DNA of 64,000 nucleotides from Saccharopolyspora sp. SCSIO 74807 (GTDB lineage: Bacteria > Actinomycetota > Actinomycetes > Mycobacteriales > Pseudonocardiaceae), in NCBI RefSeq assembly GCF_037023755.1, contig NZ_CP146100.1, forward strand, positions 2,982,001 through 3,046,000, in the 5' to 3' direction. Shown piece by piece: positions 1-8,303 of the stretch. Each line of letters opens with the position of its first letter. Within the stretch, counting starts at the first letter, position 1. The position numbers and the translations under genes are program-made. Below the pieces are notes generated by a model. That model was not told the origin of the DNA and searched no databases. It saw nothing but the letters and a program-made list of their open reading frames with translations.

Positions 1-120
1 ATCACACTGAAACGACCCCTTGAAGTCAGGGGAGCGCTGATCTCCGACAAGCCCTGTGTGATCACTGGCACAGTCCGGTGCCGGGAACAAATCCGGGAAA
101 AGGAGCGGTTGGAACCGGCG

Positions 121-1227
121 ATGAGCACCTCGGCGAACTCCGACCGCGCACCGGCCAACGGCTCCGGCGCACCCGACGAGCCGGACCCGATCCGCGGGCG
201 CGCGCACGGACGTTCGGCCGTTCCGCTTTCGATCCTCGACCTCGCGCCGGTCGGCGCGGCGACCACGCCGGGCGATGCGCTGGCGACCACGACCGAACTC
301 GCCAAGTCCGCCGAGAGCTGGGGATTCCACCGGCTGTGGGTGGCCGAGCACCACGGGATGCCCGGCATCGCCAGCTCCTCCCCGTCGGTCGTGATCGCGC
401 ACTTGGCTTCGGCGACCAGCACGCTGCGGCTCGGTTCCGGCGGCGTGATGCTGCCCAACCACGCGCCGCTGGTCGTCGCCGAGCAGTTCGGCACCCTCCA
501 AGCGCTCCACCCTGGCCGCATCGACCTGGGCATCGGGCGCGCACCCGGCACCGACCAGGGCACCGCCCGCGCACTGCGCCGCACCAGCGGGCCGCTGTCG
601 GCGGACGACTTCCCGCAGCAGCTCGGGGAGCTGATGGCGTTCATGGGCGACGGTTTCCCCGCCGATCACCCCTACGTGGAGGTGCAGTCGGTGCCGCACG
701 GCCAGGCGCCGCCGGTGTGGCTGCTGGGTTCCAGCGGGTTCAGCGCGCAGGTCGCCGGAGCGCTCGGCTTGCCGTTCGCGTTCGCGCACCACTTCAGCGC
801 CCGCAACACGATCCCGGCGATGGAGCTCTACCGCGAGTCCTTCCAGCCCTCGGCGGTGCTGGACGAGCCGTACGCGCTGATCGGCGTGCAGACCATCGCC
901 GCGGACACCGACGAGGAAGCGCTGGACCTGACCCGGCCGATCGCGCTGAACATGCTCCGGCTGCGCCGCGGCAGCCCCGGCCCGATCCCGAGTCCCGAGG
1001 AAGCGCGCGAATACCCGTACTCCGAGGTGGAGCAAAGCTTCGTGGACAGCTGGCTGGCCGACGCCGTCTACGGCTCGCCGCAGCGCGTGCGCACCGAACT
1101 GGAGGAGCTGCGCGAACGCACCGGGGCGAACGAGCTCATGCTCACCGCGAACATGTACGACCGGGAGTCCAAGCTGCACTCCTACGAGTTGATCGCCCGC
1201 GAATACGGGCTGCCCGGCGTGGCCTGA
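121..1227 (+). CDS. LLM-class flavin-dependent oxidoreductase (luciferase-like)
   Basis: A 368-residue protein of the bacterial luciferase-like monooxygenase family, cytosolic, expected to use FMN/F420-type reduced flavin; the substrate cannot be read from sequence. After a polar N-terminal tail of about 35 residues the barrel starts at [11 protein letters not shown]. Family hallmarks follow: [40 protein letters not shown], and a C-terminal [14 protein letters not shown] segment. The length and these blocks match the MsnO8-type subgroup. ATG at 121 is preferred: AGGAG lies at 101-105, rather far upstream, so a TTG at 109 is possible, but the domain begins well after both. It stands alone, with no obvious operon partner. 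Family call is firm, reaction unknown. Confidence 0.9.
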   Translation: MSTSANSDRAPANGSGAPDEPDPIRGRAHGRSAVPLSILDLAPVGAATTPGDALATTTELAKSAESWGFHRLWVAEHHGMPGIASSSPSVVIAHLASATSTLRLGSGGVMLPNHAPLVVAEQFGTLQALHPGRIDLGIGRAPGTDQGTARALRRTSGPLSADDFPQQLGELMAFMGDGFPADHPYVEVQSVPHGQAPPVWLLGSSGFSAQVAGALGLPFAFAHHFSARNTIPAMELYRESFQPSAVLDEPYALIGVQTIAADTDEEALDLTRPIALNMLRLRRGSPGPIPSPEEAREYPYSEVEQSFVDSWLADAVYGSPQRVRTELEELRERTGANELMLTANMYDRESKLHSYELIAREYGLPGVA

Positions 1228-1360
1228 ACAGCGCCTCGAGCTGCGCAGCGTGGTCGGCGCCACTATCCCACCAGGTCACGCGCAGGCGTGGGAAAGCTGT
1301 GGCGTACGGTCGGACTGCTCGAAACGAAGCTGGCGAGCCGGCGGCGGGATTGAGGGGTCT

Positions 1361-1753
1361 GTGGTGAAGCCTGGCGTGCTGGTCGCGTACCGGGTCATGG
1401 CGTACGTGACCGCGGTGCTGCTGATCTTGCTGTGCGCGACGATGGTGCTGAAGTACCTGTGGCCGGAGGGGTCGGCGACCCAGCTCTTCGGTGACACCTG
1501 GACCACGACCATCGGTATCGGCCACGGCTACCTCTACATCATCTACTTGTTCGTCGCGCTGGTGACCACGGTGCAGCTGCGGATTCCCTACGGGCGGATG
1601 CTGCTGGTGCTGCTGGCCGGCACCATCCCGTTCGGCGCGTTCTTCGCCGAGCGCAAAGTGGTGCTGTGGCACCGGTTGCGCACCAGCGGTGAGCCGCTTC
1701 CGTTCGAGCGATCGAGCAGCGCGGCGGCTGCATCGGGGTCGACGAACTCATGA
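1361..1753 (+). CDS. DUF3817 family small integral membrane protein
   Basis: About 130 residues with three hydrophobic segments (VMAYVTAVLLILLCATMVL; GHGYLYIIYLFVALVTTV; MLLVLLAGTIPFGAFFAE), the layout of DUF3817 membrane proteins. The motif GIGHGYLYIIY between the first two helices is typical. The function of the family is not established. The start is one of two consecutive GTG codons (1361 or 1364) behind a TGAGGGG ribosome-binding site; the longer reading from 1250 has no family similarity. Its stop overlaps the ATG of ctaB (ATGA), so the two are very probably co-translated. A role linked to heme/respiratory membrane biology is inference from this coupling only. Confidence 0.8.
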   Translation: MVKPGVLVAYRVMAYVTAVLLILLCATMVLKYLWPEGSATQLFGDTWTTTIGIGHGYLYIIYLFVALVTTVQLRIPYGRMLLVLLAGTIPFGAFFAERKVVLWHRLRTSGEPLPFERSSSAAAASGSTNS

Positions 1754-2688
1754 CCTCAGTTCCCGAACGAGTCACCGACGAACCCACCACCTCCGCGGAG
1801 CCGAAGCGGCGCGGCGTGCTGGCGGCGTACCTGGCGCTGACCAAGCCGCGGGTCATCGAGCTGCTGCTGGTGACCACCATCCCGGCGATGTTCCTGGCCG
1901 AGCGCGGCATTCCCTCGCCGTGGCTGGTGCTGGTCACGCTGGCGGGCGGTGCCATGTCCGCGGGCAGCGCGAACGCGCTGAACTGCGTGGCCGACTCGGA
2001 CATCGACGCGGTCATGCACCGCACCCGCAGCCGCCCGCTGGTCAGCTACGAGGTGCCGCGCAAGCACGCGCTGATCTTCGGGATCGTGCTGGGCGCTGCG
2101 TCGTTCGGCATCCTCGCGCTGGGCGCGAACCTGCTGGCCGCGGTGCTGTCGCTGGCGGCGATCCTGTTCTACGTCTTCGTCTACACGCTGGTGCTCAAGC
2201 GCCGCACCTCGCAGAACATCGTGTGGGGCGGGGCAGCGGGCTGCATGCCCGTGGTGATCGGCTGGGCCGCGGTGGCGGGCAAGGTCGAGTGGCCCGCGCT
2301 GGTGATGTTCGGGGTGGTGTTCCTGTGGACACCGCCGCACTTCTGGTCGCTGGCGATGAAGTACCGCGACGACTACGCCAGCGCCGGGGTGCCGATGCTG
2401 CCGGTGGTGGCCACCCCGCGGCAGGTCTCGGCGCGGATCTTGGTCTACAGCTACGCCACGGTGGCCTGCACGCTGCTGCTGGTGCCCGCGACGAGCTGGA
2501 TCTACGTCGCTTTCGCGGTGCTGGCGGGTACGGCGTTCCTGGTCGTGGCGCAGCGGCTGCACGGCGCGGTGCGGCGCAACGGGGTCGCCAATCCGATGGC
2601 GCTGTTCCACCTGTCGAACTCGTACCTGACGGTGCTTTCGGTGGCCATCGCGGTGGATGCGGCGGTCGGCCTGCCCAGCTTGGGCTGA
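1750..2688 (+). CDS. ctaB: Protoheme IX farnesyltransferase (heme O synthase)
   Basis: A 312-residue polytopic UbiA-superfamily prenyltransferase that converts heme B to heme O by adding a farnesyl group, upstream of heme A synthesis for aa3-type cytochrome oxidase. Visible signatures: TKPRVIELLLVTTIPAM near residue 33; the first Asp-rich motif NCVADSDIDAVMHRTRSRPL at about 77-96; and the second conserved loop DDYASAGVPMLP near 207. About nine hydrophobic helices are present and the length is standard. The start ATG overlaps the stop of the DUF3817 gene. The gene ends only 9 bp from the convergent toxin remnant. High confidence. Confidence 0.96.
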   Translation: MTSVPERVTDEPTTSAEPKRRGVLAAYLALTKPRVIELLLVTTIPAMFLAERGIPSPWLVLVTLAGGAMSAGSANALNCVADSDIDAVMHRTRSRPLVSYEVPRKHALIFGIVLGAASFGILALGANLLAAVLSLAAILFYVFVYTLVLKRRTSQNIVWGGAAGCMPVVIGWAAVAGKVEWPALVMFGVVFLWTPPHFWSLAMKYRDDYASAGVPMLPVVATPRQVSARILVYSYATVACTLLLVPATSWIYVAFAVLAGTAFLVVAQRLHGAVRRNGVANPMALFHLSNSYLTVLSVAIAVDAAVGLPSLG

Positions 2689-2697
2689 GGCGCCCGA

Positions 2698-3037
2698 TCA
2701 CAGGTCGAGATGGCGTCGCAGCGCGGCGTCGAGTGCTTCGAGTGATTTGCGGGGCAGCGCGCCTATCCGGCTCCGGATCCGCGTGAAGGAGACCGCGCGC
2801 AGTTGTTCGGCCTGGGATTTGGAGTCGTTGTCCAGACCGCACTCGGTCGCCCTTAGCAGCACTTGGAACGGCAGCACGCGGGAGATGTTCGAGGTCACTG
2901 GAACCACGGTGACGACCCCGCGGCCGAGCCGCTGGATGCTGCGGTTCGCGGCGTCGTGCTCACGACGACAGCGGGAAGGGTCTTGTTCGCTTCCGAGGCT
3001 CCAGCTCGCCCCAGAAGATCTCACCGCGCCGCTTCGC
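2698..3037 (-). pseudogene. Decayed MazF/PemK-type toxin (frameshifted, start lost)
   Basis: The minus strand encodes a recognisable MazF-family toxin scattered over three frames. RRGEIFWGELEP is read first, GSE in a second frame, NKTLPAVVVS in the third, then the second frame resumes with HDAANRSIQRLGRGVVTVVP and runs to a normal C terminus ending ALRRHLDL. The first frame hits a stop just after the N-terminal block. At the position where this family normally starts (overlapping the antitoxin stop) there is no ATG, GTG or TTG in frame (GCGAAG at 3032-3037). Several small indels are needed, so loss of the ribonuclease function is more likely than a single sequencing error. It lies downstream of, and overlaps, the antitoxin gene. 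Confidence 0.8.
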
Positions 3038-3251
3038 TGATTCCGTCGGCGGTCGTGGAGTCCCAGATCCCGGTATCGCCGGACTCGTCCCACTCCTGCC
3101 ATGCCGCTGCGTAAGCGTCTTCCAGGTCGGCGCTACGCAGTAGTTCGACGAGCTGGTGGAGCACCGCGGATCGGGAGTTGACGCCAGCCTGTTCGGCGTA
3201 GGAGCCGATGAACGCGACATCGTCCTCCGACAAGCTCGCACTCACCTTCAT
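3021..3251 (-). CDS. Ribbon-helix-helix type antitoxin (MazE-like partner)
   Basis: A 76-residue acidic protein, MKVSASLSEDDVAFIGSYAE at the N terminus, matching the RHH antitoxins that pair with actinobacterial MazF/PemK toxins; the C-terminal DAYAAAWQEWDESGD block is the usual toxin-neutralising tail. It would bind the operon promoter as a dimer and neutralise the toxin. Here the toxin reading frame just downstream is broken while the antitoxin is intact from start to stop. Start ATG is 10 bp after the end of the convergently placed upstream gene's territory, with little promoter space. Function as an orphan antitoxin, or cross-talk with other TA pairs, is open. Confidence 0.82.
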   Translation of the reverse strand: MKVSASLSEDDVAFIGSYAEQAGVNSRSAVLHQLVELLRSADLEDAYAAAWQEWDESGDTGIWDSTTADGISEAAR

Positions 3252-3261
3252 ACTTGTGACG

Positions 3262-3690
3262 CTACTGGCTTTGCCACCGATTTCGCACCGTATTGAGCAA
3301 TGCGGCCAGCAGCACTGCGCCCCATGTGACGATCAGCGCCGTGCCCAGTCCGGCGAGGTAGTCGCCGTCGACCAGGCCGGGGTTGTGGTTCGTGGCGTAC
3401 GCGCGCCACAGGAACGGCACGGCGATCGCCACCAGCACGGCGCTCACGACCAGCCCGGCGGCGACCGGAGCCCGCAGCGGGCTCGGCAGCAGCCTGGACA
3501 GCGCCCACCCGGCCGCCGCTGCCACCGGCATCAGCAACAGGTCGGTGAGCACCGGACCCGCTAGCAGCCATCCGGCCGTAGCGGTCGTGATCGACGGCTC
3601 GGCGAGCAACTGGTCGTACAGGAACCACCCGCCCCAACCGATCATCGTCAGCCCACCGAGGGCGAGGACGACTCGCAACACGACGATCAC
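3262..3690 (-). CDS. Small polytopic membrane protein next to molybdoenzyme
   Basis: A 142-residue protein with four clear hydrophobic stretches (VVLRVVLALGGLTMIGWGGWF; ATAGWLLAGPVLTDLLLMPV; VAAGLVVSAVLVAIAVPFLW; YLAGLGTALIVTWGAVLLAA). No family is recognised with confidence. The GTG start at 3690 overlaps the stop of the molybdoenzyme gene (GTGA), so they are translationally coupled. It is plausibly a membrane partner of that enzyme, but no heme- or cofactor-binding motif is visible. The function is inferred from position only. Confidence 0.72.
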   Translation of the reverse strand: MIVVLRVVLALGGLTMIGWGGWFLYDQLLAEPSITTATAGWLLAGPVLTDLLLMPVAAAAGWALSRLLPSPLRAPVAAGLVVSAVLVAIAVPFLWRAYATNHNPGLVDGDYLAGLGTALIVTWGAVLLAALLNTVRNRWQSQ

Positions 3691-4790
3691 AGGACCTCCA
3701 CTCGCCGCAGCCACTTCGTCTGCATCACGCCCGGCCGGTTGGGAGCGATCAAGCGGCACGGGAAGCCGTGATCGGGGTGCAGCGGTTCGCCGCCGAGCCG
3801 CAACGCCAGCAATGTCAGCGGGTCGGCGGCGTGCGTAGGCGCGACCACGCTCGACGAGTACGGCCCGGCGGCTTCCAGCGACGACACGCGCACCTGCGCG
3901 TCCGCGGGGGCGCCGACCGCGCGCAGCACGTCGGCGAGCCGCACTCCGCTCCAGACCGCCTGCTGGCTCCAGCCCTCCACGCAAGCGATCGGCAGCTCTG
4001 CCGTGAACTGCGTAAATGACTCCAGTTCAGGGAGGCTGAAGGTACGCACCCCGCGCGGGCCGCGGACTTCCAGCCGCCAGCCGGTGTCCTGCGCGGAGTC
4101 GAGCACCCCGGCCGCGGCGGCGGTCCGGTTCACCGGCAGGCCCTGCGCTCCGAGCCGGGAGCGAGTGCCCAGCACCGCCACCTCGCGTAACCAGGGCACC
4201 GTCATCCCCGCGGTGACCGTGACCGCGGTGCCGACCGACAGCGCTGTCACCCCCAGAAAGCCCCTCCGGCTCACGAGCCGGCCCGGGCCGCGTTGCGCGG
4301 CGGGCTCGCGCGGCTCGCCCAGCGCCCGCCGGAACACCGGGATCTTCACCGCCGCGTGCAGCAGCAGCGACCCCACGGCGATCCAGCCCACGGCGAAGTG
4401 CACCTGCGGGAAGTAGAAGTTCCACGGGTAGTTCTGCGCGATGTTGAACAGGCCGGTCAGCAGCTCGAACGAAGCCGAAGTCACCAGCACCAGCAGCGAC
4501 AGCCGCTCCAGCAGGTGCGGCAGCGAACGCACCACCGGGCGCTCGAACAACTTCGGCGCCACGCTCCACAGCTTCGCGGCCAGCAGCGGGATCGCCGCGA
4601 TTCCGCTGATCACGTGCACGCCCTGGGTGACGCGGTATAGGTTGACCGGCCGCGACGGCCAGTGGAACCAGCCCGGCGGGTGCTGGATCCCGTGGCTGAT
4701 CAGGCCGGTGATCATGCACAGGCCGAAGGTCACCGCCAGCCACATCCCCAGGTGGCCCGCGGTGACCGGTTCCCGTCCCGCTCTCGTCAT
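3687..4790 (-). CDS. Cytochrome b-like / sulfite oxidase-type molybdopterin oxidoreductase
   Basis: A 367-residue fusion. Residues ~12-150 hold four hydrophobic helices with spaced histidines (GVHVISGIAA, QVHFAVGWIAVG), resembling a cytochrome b561/thiosulfate-reductase cytochrome. SRRGFLGVTALS (174-185) looks like an internal twin-arginine signal. The C-terminal half is an oxidoreductase molybdopterin-binding domain of the YedY/sulfite oxidase type: the Mo-ligand cysteine sits in IACVEGWSQQAVWSGVRL, and the C terminus HGFPCRLIAPNRPGVMQTKW is diagnostic. The enzyme should sit on the outer face of the membrane with the cytochrome passing electrons; the substrate is unknown. ATG 4790 is preceded by GGAAGG. 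The 36 upstream residues of the longer reading are rejected. Confidence 0.87.
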   Translation of the reverse strand: MTRAGREPVTAGHLGMWLAVTFGLCMITGLISHGIQHPPGWFHWPSRPVNLYRVTQGVHVISGIAAIPLLAAKLWSVAPKLFERPVVRSLPHLLERLSLLVLVTSASFELLTGLFNIAQNYPWNFYFPQVHFAVGWIAVGSLLLHAAVKIPVFRRALGEPREPAAQRGPGRLVSRRGFLGVTALSVGTAVTVTAGMTVPWLREVAVLGTRSRLGAQGLPVNRTAAAAGVLDSAQDTGWRLEVRGPRGVRTFSLPELESFTQFTAELPIACVEGWSQQAVWSGVRLADVLRAVGAPADAQVRVSSLEAAGPYSSSVVAPTHAADPLTLLALRLGGEPLHPDHGFPCRLIAPNRPGVMQTKWLRRVEVL

Positions 4791-4926
4791 GGCACCTTCC
4801 GCGATATCGGCCCGGCAGTTTCGGGCTCTCCTGGTTGTTCGGAGACCTCGCGGATGGCGATTGCGACAGAACGGCGTGTTCGCGGCTGGTGTCCACATCG
4901 GACGGACGGCGCGCTCGGGACGCCGA

Positions 4927-5580
4927 TCACCGCATGACGCGCGCCATGTCCCGCACGGCCCGGGTGGTGCCCTTCACCGAGCCGGTCACCTTGGACCGGG
5001 TTCCGGCGGTGCGGGGGCGGTAGTCGATCGGCAGCTCGGCGACCCGCCAGCCCGCCTGCTGCGCGCGGAGCAGCAGCTCCAGCGGATAGCCGAACGCACG
5101 GTCCTGCACGCCCAGGTCCAGCAGCTCCTGCCGCCGGGCGCAGCGCACCGGGCCGATGTCGTGCACCGGCAGACCCCGGCGGCGCAACAGCCCGGCGAGC
5201 ACGGCGTTGCCCGCTTGCGCGTGCCACGGCCAGGCTCCGCGGGTGGTCGGGACGCGGCGGCCCACGGACAGGTCGGCGGTGCCGGAACGCACGCGCTCCA
5301 CCAGCTCGGGCAGCACCGCCGCGTCCATCGAGCCGTCCGCGTCCAGGAAGCACACGATCTCCGCATCGGCCGCTTCCAGGCCCGTGTGCACCGCGGCGCC
5401 GTAGCCGCGCCGCGTCTCGTGCAGGACTTGCGCGCCGTGGTCCGCGGCGACTTCGGGCGATCCGTCGGCGGAGCCGTTGTCCACCACGATCGCCCGGTAG
5501 TCGCCGGGAATCGCGGCCAGCACGCCGGGCAGCGCGGCGGCCTCGTCCAGGCAGGGCAGGATCACGTTCACGGAACTCAT
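4927..5580 (-). CDS. Family 2 glycosyltransferase
   Basis: A 217-residue GT-A fold glycosyltransferase. Near the N terminus are VNVILPCLDEAAALPGVLA and VDNGSADGSPEVA; the metal-binding DXD motif is FLDADGSMD, and RRGYGAAVHTGL precedes it. This is the dolichol-phosphate-mannose synthase-like group, without C-terminal membrane helices. It is cytosolic; donor and acceptor are unknown. ATG 5580 is chosen; a TTG at 5589 is possible. No good Shine-Dalgarno is present, but TAGCTT stands about 8 nt upstream, so a leaderless message is possible. It precedes the molybdoenzyme gene by 136 bp on the same strand; similar GT2/molybdoenzyme neighbourhoods occur in actinomycetes. Confidence 0.88.
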   Translation of the reverse strand: MSSVNVILPCLDEAAALPGVLAAIPGDYRAIVVDNGSADGSPEVAADHGAQVLHETRRGYGAAVHTGLEAADAEIVCFLDADGSMDAAVLPELVERVRSGTADLSVGRRVPTTRGAWPWHAQAGNAVLAGLLRRRGLPVHDIGPVRCARRQELLDLGVQDRAFGYPLELLLRAQQAGWRVAELPIDYRPRTAGTRSKVTGSVKGTTRAVRDMARVMR

Positions 5581-5737
5581 GCCGACCAAGCTAGAGCCAT
5601 CGGCGATCGTGAGTTACCGCGGGACGGTCCAGCCACCTTCGAGCGCGGCGCGGCGTGGCCCGCTGCGTCGCGTCGCGAGCGGCTGCCTGCCTCGTCCGAT
5701 CGGCGTCGGCGCGGCCCGTTTCCGCAGGTGAGCGTGC

Positions 5738-6361
5738 TCATCGCAGCACCGGGAACACCGGGCTGCCCGCGCGCCCGGTGGCGACGTCGATGAAGTTCAC
5801 CGGGTCCGCGATGCCCGCGAGCAGCGCGACGGTGTCCCGAACCGGGGCACCGGCCATCGGCCCCGGCACGTCCAGCTCCAGCGCGGCGGCCATGTCGAAG
5901 TAGTGCACGACCGCCTCCATCAGCGCCAGCCGCAGCGCTTCGCCGATCTGCACGGTTCCGTGCCCGCCGTAGTCGAAGTTCCGGCTCAGGTCCCGGGCGC
6001 GCATGTCCGCGAGCACTTCGGGCGCCACGGTGGCGAACTGCTCGACCAAGTCGCCCATCGACCGGTCCTCGGTGCTGCGCACCGCGGCGTCGCGGATCGA
6101 ATCGGCTCCGGTCTCGGCGATGCCGCCCGGTTGTTGGAGGTGACGCAGCAGCGATGCCGCGTCCGGGAAGCTCGGAGCCGCCGACGCGGTCTCGCTGCGG
6201 ATCACCGCTGCGAGCGTCGCAGGCGCGTCGGCGTAGTGCGCGTAGACGTGCCGCACGTTCCAGCCGTCGAGCCTCGTCGGCGTGTCCCACCGAGCGTCCG
6301 GCAACGACTTGCCCAGTTCCGCCCAGCCGCGCCACGCCTGGCCCAACGCATCCAGGATCAT
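5738..6361 (-). CDS. Maleylpyruvate isomerase-family, mycothiol-dependent-type protein
   Basis: 207 residues with the N-terminal mycothiol maleylpyruvate isomerase/DinB four-helix fold. The family start reads WDTPTRLDGWNVRHVYAHYAD and a further metal-ligand region reads MEAVVHYFDMAAAL. The three expected histidines (HVYAH, VHYF) are present, so metal binding is likely intact. Members act with mycothiol, or are detoxification enzymes of unknown substrate. The start is ATG 6361, directly behind a strong GGGGGAA site; two upstream in-frame ATGs lack such a site. It is a single-gene unit between the glycosyltransferase and SDR genes. Confidence 0.84.
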   Translation of the reverse strand: MILDALGQAWRGWAELGKSLPDARWDTPTRLDGWNVRHVYAHYADAPATLAAVIRSETASAAPSFPDAASLLRHLQQPGGIAETGADSIRDAAVRSTEDRSMGDLVEQFATVAPEVLADMRARDLSRNFDYGGHGTVQIGEALRLALMEAVVHYFDMAAALELDVPGPMAGAPVRDTVALLAGIADPVNFIDVATGRAGSPVFPVLR

Positions 6362-6536
6362 GGTTCCCCCATTCCGTCCCGCCGTCATTGGAGCACGTCC
6401 GCGGCTTCGGCCGGGTGCGATTCGGTGGGAGAACCGGTGGCGAGCCACTGCACGGTCCCGGCGGCGCGCAATGCGCACGGGGGCTTTCGGGGCTCGCCGT
6501 TGCTCGGCGAGCCCCGCGGCAGCAAGCCCGAAGCGG

Positions 6537-7325
6537 TCAGGCCAGCGACGGCGCCACGCCGCCGTCGACGCGCAGTGCCGCGCCGCTGCTGGCCGAGCCC
6601 GCTTCGGAACCCGCGTACAGCACCAGGTTCGCGACCTCTTCCGGCCGGATCAGGCGGCCCAGCAGCGAACTCGGCCGCTCCTGCGCGATGAACCGCCGCT
6701 CGGCCTCCTCGAACGGCACGTCCGAGCCGATCCGGCTGCGGATGAACTCCTCCACGCCCGGAGTCAGCGTCGGGCCGGGCAGCACGCTGTTCACGGTGAC
6801 GCCGCTGCCCGCGACCTCTTGCGCCATGCCGCGTGCGACGGACAGCTGGGCGGTCTTGGTCATCCCGTAGTGCACCATCTCGGTCGGGATGAAGATCGAC
6901 GACTCGCTGCTGATGAAGATCACCCGGCCCCAGCCGCGCTGCACCATCCGCGGCGTGTAGTGCCGCGCGAGCCGCACCCCGGACAGCACGTTGACCTCGA
7001 AGAACCGGCTCCACTCCGCATCGCTGATCTCGAAGACGGGCTCGGCGCCGAAGATCCCGGCGTTGTTCACCAGCACGTCCACGTCGGGCAGCTCGGAGAT
7101 CAGCGAGTCGGCGCCTTCCGCGGTACCGATGTCGGCGGCGATGCCCCGCACGGTGCCGCCGGTCTCCGCGCGGATCGTCGCCACGGTGTCGTCGACCCGT
7201 TGCTCGGAACGCCCGTTGACCACGACCTCGGCGCCCGCGCGGGCGAAGGTGGTGGCGATGGCTTGGCCGATGCCGCTGGTCGAGCCGGTGACCAGCGCGG
7301 TGCGCCCGGTCATGTCGGTGTTCAT
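6537..7325 (-). CDS. SDR family oxidoreductase
   Basis: A 262-residue classical short-chain dehydrogenase/reductase. The nucleotide-binding motif is TGSTSGIGQAIA, the structural motif NNAGIF, and the catalytic Ser-Tyr-Lys set lies in ISSESSIFIPTEMVHYGMTK. The C-terminal LRVDGGVAPSLA is the usual family end. Cofactor preference is unclear; the VVVNGRSEQR segment after the glycine motif would allow NADP. The substrate is unknown. Start ATG 7325 follows AGGAAAG; the 20 upstream residues of the longer reading are not SDR-like. It is close to no obvious pathway genes. Confidence 0.92.
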   Translation of the reverse strand: MNTDMTGRTALVTGSTSGIGQAIATTFARAGAEVVVNGRSEQRVDDTVATIRAETGGTVRGIAADIGTAEGADSLISELPDVDVLVNNAGIFGAEPVFEISDAEWSRFFEVNVLSGVRLARHYTPRMVQRGWGRVIFISSESSIFIPTEMVHYGMTKTAQLSVARGMAQEVAGSGVTVNSVLPGPTLTPGVEEFIRSRIGSDVPFEEAERRFIAQERPSSLLGRLIRPEEVANLVLYAGSEAGSASSGAALRVDGGVAPSLA

Positions 7326-7508
7326 CGCTGCTCGCTTTCCTGGTGGCTGCTCGTCCGGCGGGGCTGCCGGAGACACCTTCGCCATACCCCGTGCTGAGTC
7401 CGGTGCATCGCGCGGTCGTGCATCCGGCAGTGCCGGTTCCGCAACGAGCAGCGAGCCGGACCACCGCTTTGTTCCGCGATGTGTCCGGGCGCACGGCCCG
7501 CGGGTCGC

Positions 7509-8114
7509 TCAGCCGGGCTTCTGCCAGGTCAGCGAGTAGCGCCACAGCAGGTGCCTGCGGAACCGGCTGCCCGGCAGCAGGTGTTCGGCCGCCCGCCGCA
7601 CCTGGCCCCAGCTCATGTCCGGGTCCCGCACCGGCATTCCCGGTGCGTCGCCGCAGCCGCCGTGGCGCCGCGCGCGCACTTGGTGAGCGGGCAGACCTGC
7701 GAGCGCGGCCGCCCAGTCCAGCGGGGTCCGGTTGCGCGCGAGGCCCACGATCACGAGCCGACCGCCGGGGGCGAGCAGCCGCACCATGCTGCCGACGGCC
7801 GCGGCGAACTCCATGTGGTGGATCGCCGCGACGCTGCTGATGAAGTCGTACCCGGCGGCTCTGGACTCGTCGTGGAACTCCAGGAAATCGGCTTCCACGA
7901 AGGAAAGCCCGGGGGAGTCGGCGCGCTCCCGCGCCGCGCCGATCATGCCCGGGTCGCGGTCGATCCCGGTGACCCGCTGCGCGCGTCCCGCCAGCTCGCG
8001 CGCGAGCCTGCCGTCACCGCAGCCGACGTCCAGCGCTTCCGCGCAGCCTTCGGGCACTTCGTCGAGCACCAGCGGGTAGTAGTGCACGTTGTGGTTCCAC
8101 TGATCAACCGCCAC
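7509..8114 (-). CDS. Class I SAM-dependent methyltransferase
   Basis: A 201-residue Rossmann-fold methyltransferase. Motif I is LDVGCGDGRLARELAG (about residues 27-42), followed by GIDRDPGMI and the acidic SFVEADFLEF. The C-terminal region SWGQVRRAAEHLLPGSRFRR is common in small ubiE-like actinobacterial proteins. The substrate is unknown. GTG 8114 has no Shine-Dalgarno, but a TAGCTT box stands 6 nt upstream of it, consistent with a leaderless transcript. Monocistronic by appearance. Confidence 0.88.
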   Translation of the reverse strand: MAVDQWNHNVHYYPLVLDEVPEGCAEALDVGCGDGRLARELAGRAQRVTGIDRDPGMIGAARERADSPGLSFVEADFLEFHDESRAAGYDFISSVAAIHHMEFAAAVGSMVRLLAPGGRLVIVGLARNRTPLDWAAALAGLPAHQVRARRHGGCGDAPGMPVRDPDMSWGQVRRAAEHLLPGSRFRRHLLWRYSLTWQKPG

Positions 8115-8206
8115 GGGCCCAAGCTACCGAGCCGAATGTGACCGTGGTGTTGCCGAACGCACTCGTTCGCGCAAGGCGAATCCGAGTCTTCGCCCCGGAG
8201 CGAAAA

Positions 8207-8241
8207 GCGGGGGCACGCCCGGGCGCTGGGCGTGCCCCCGC
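8207..8241 (-). terminator. Rho-independent terminator of metE
   Basis: A perfect 14-bp GC-rich stem (8207-8220 against 8228-8241) with a 7-nt loop. On the minus strand it is followed directly by TTTT. It lies 63 bp downstream of the metE stop. Confidence 0.85.
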
Positions 8242-8303
8242 CGAAACGCCGGGGACGCGAGGCGGCGGTGGGAAGGGAAACCGCCCGCGCCACCGGCGAT
8301 GGA

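Noticed and set aside
5577-6335. ORF antisense/alternative frame to the isomerase-family gene
   Set aside because: Overlaps a better-supported gene on the same strand in another frame and shows no conserved motif.
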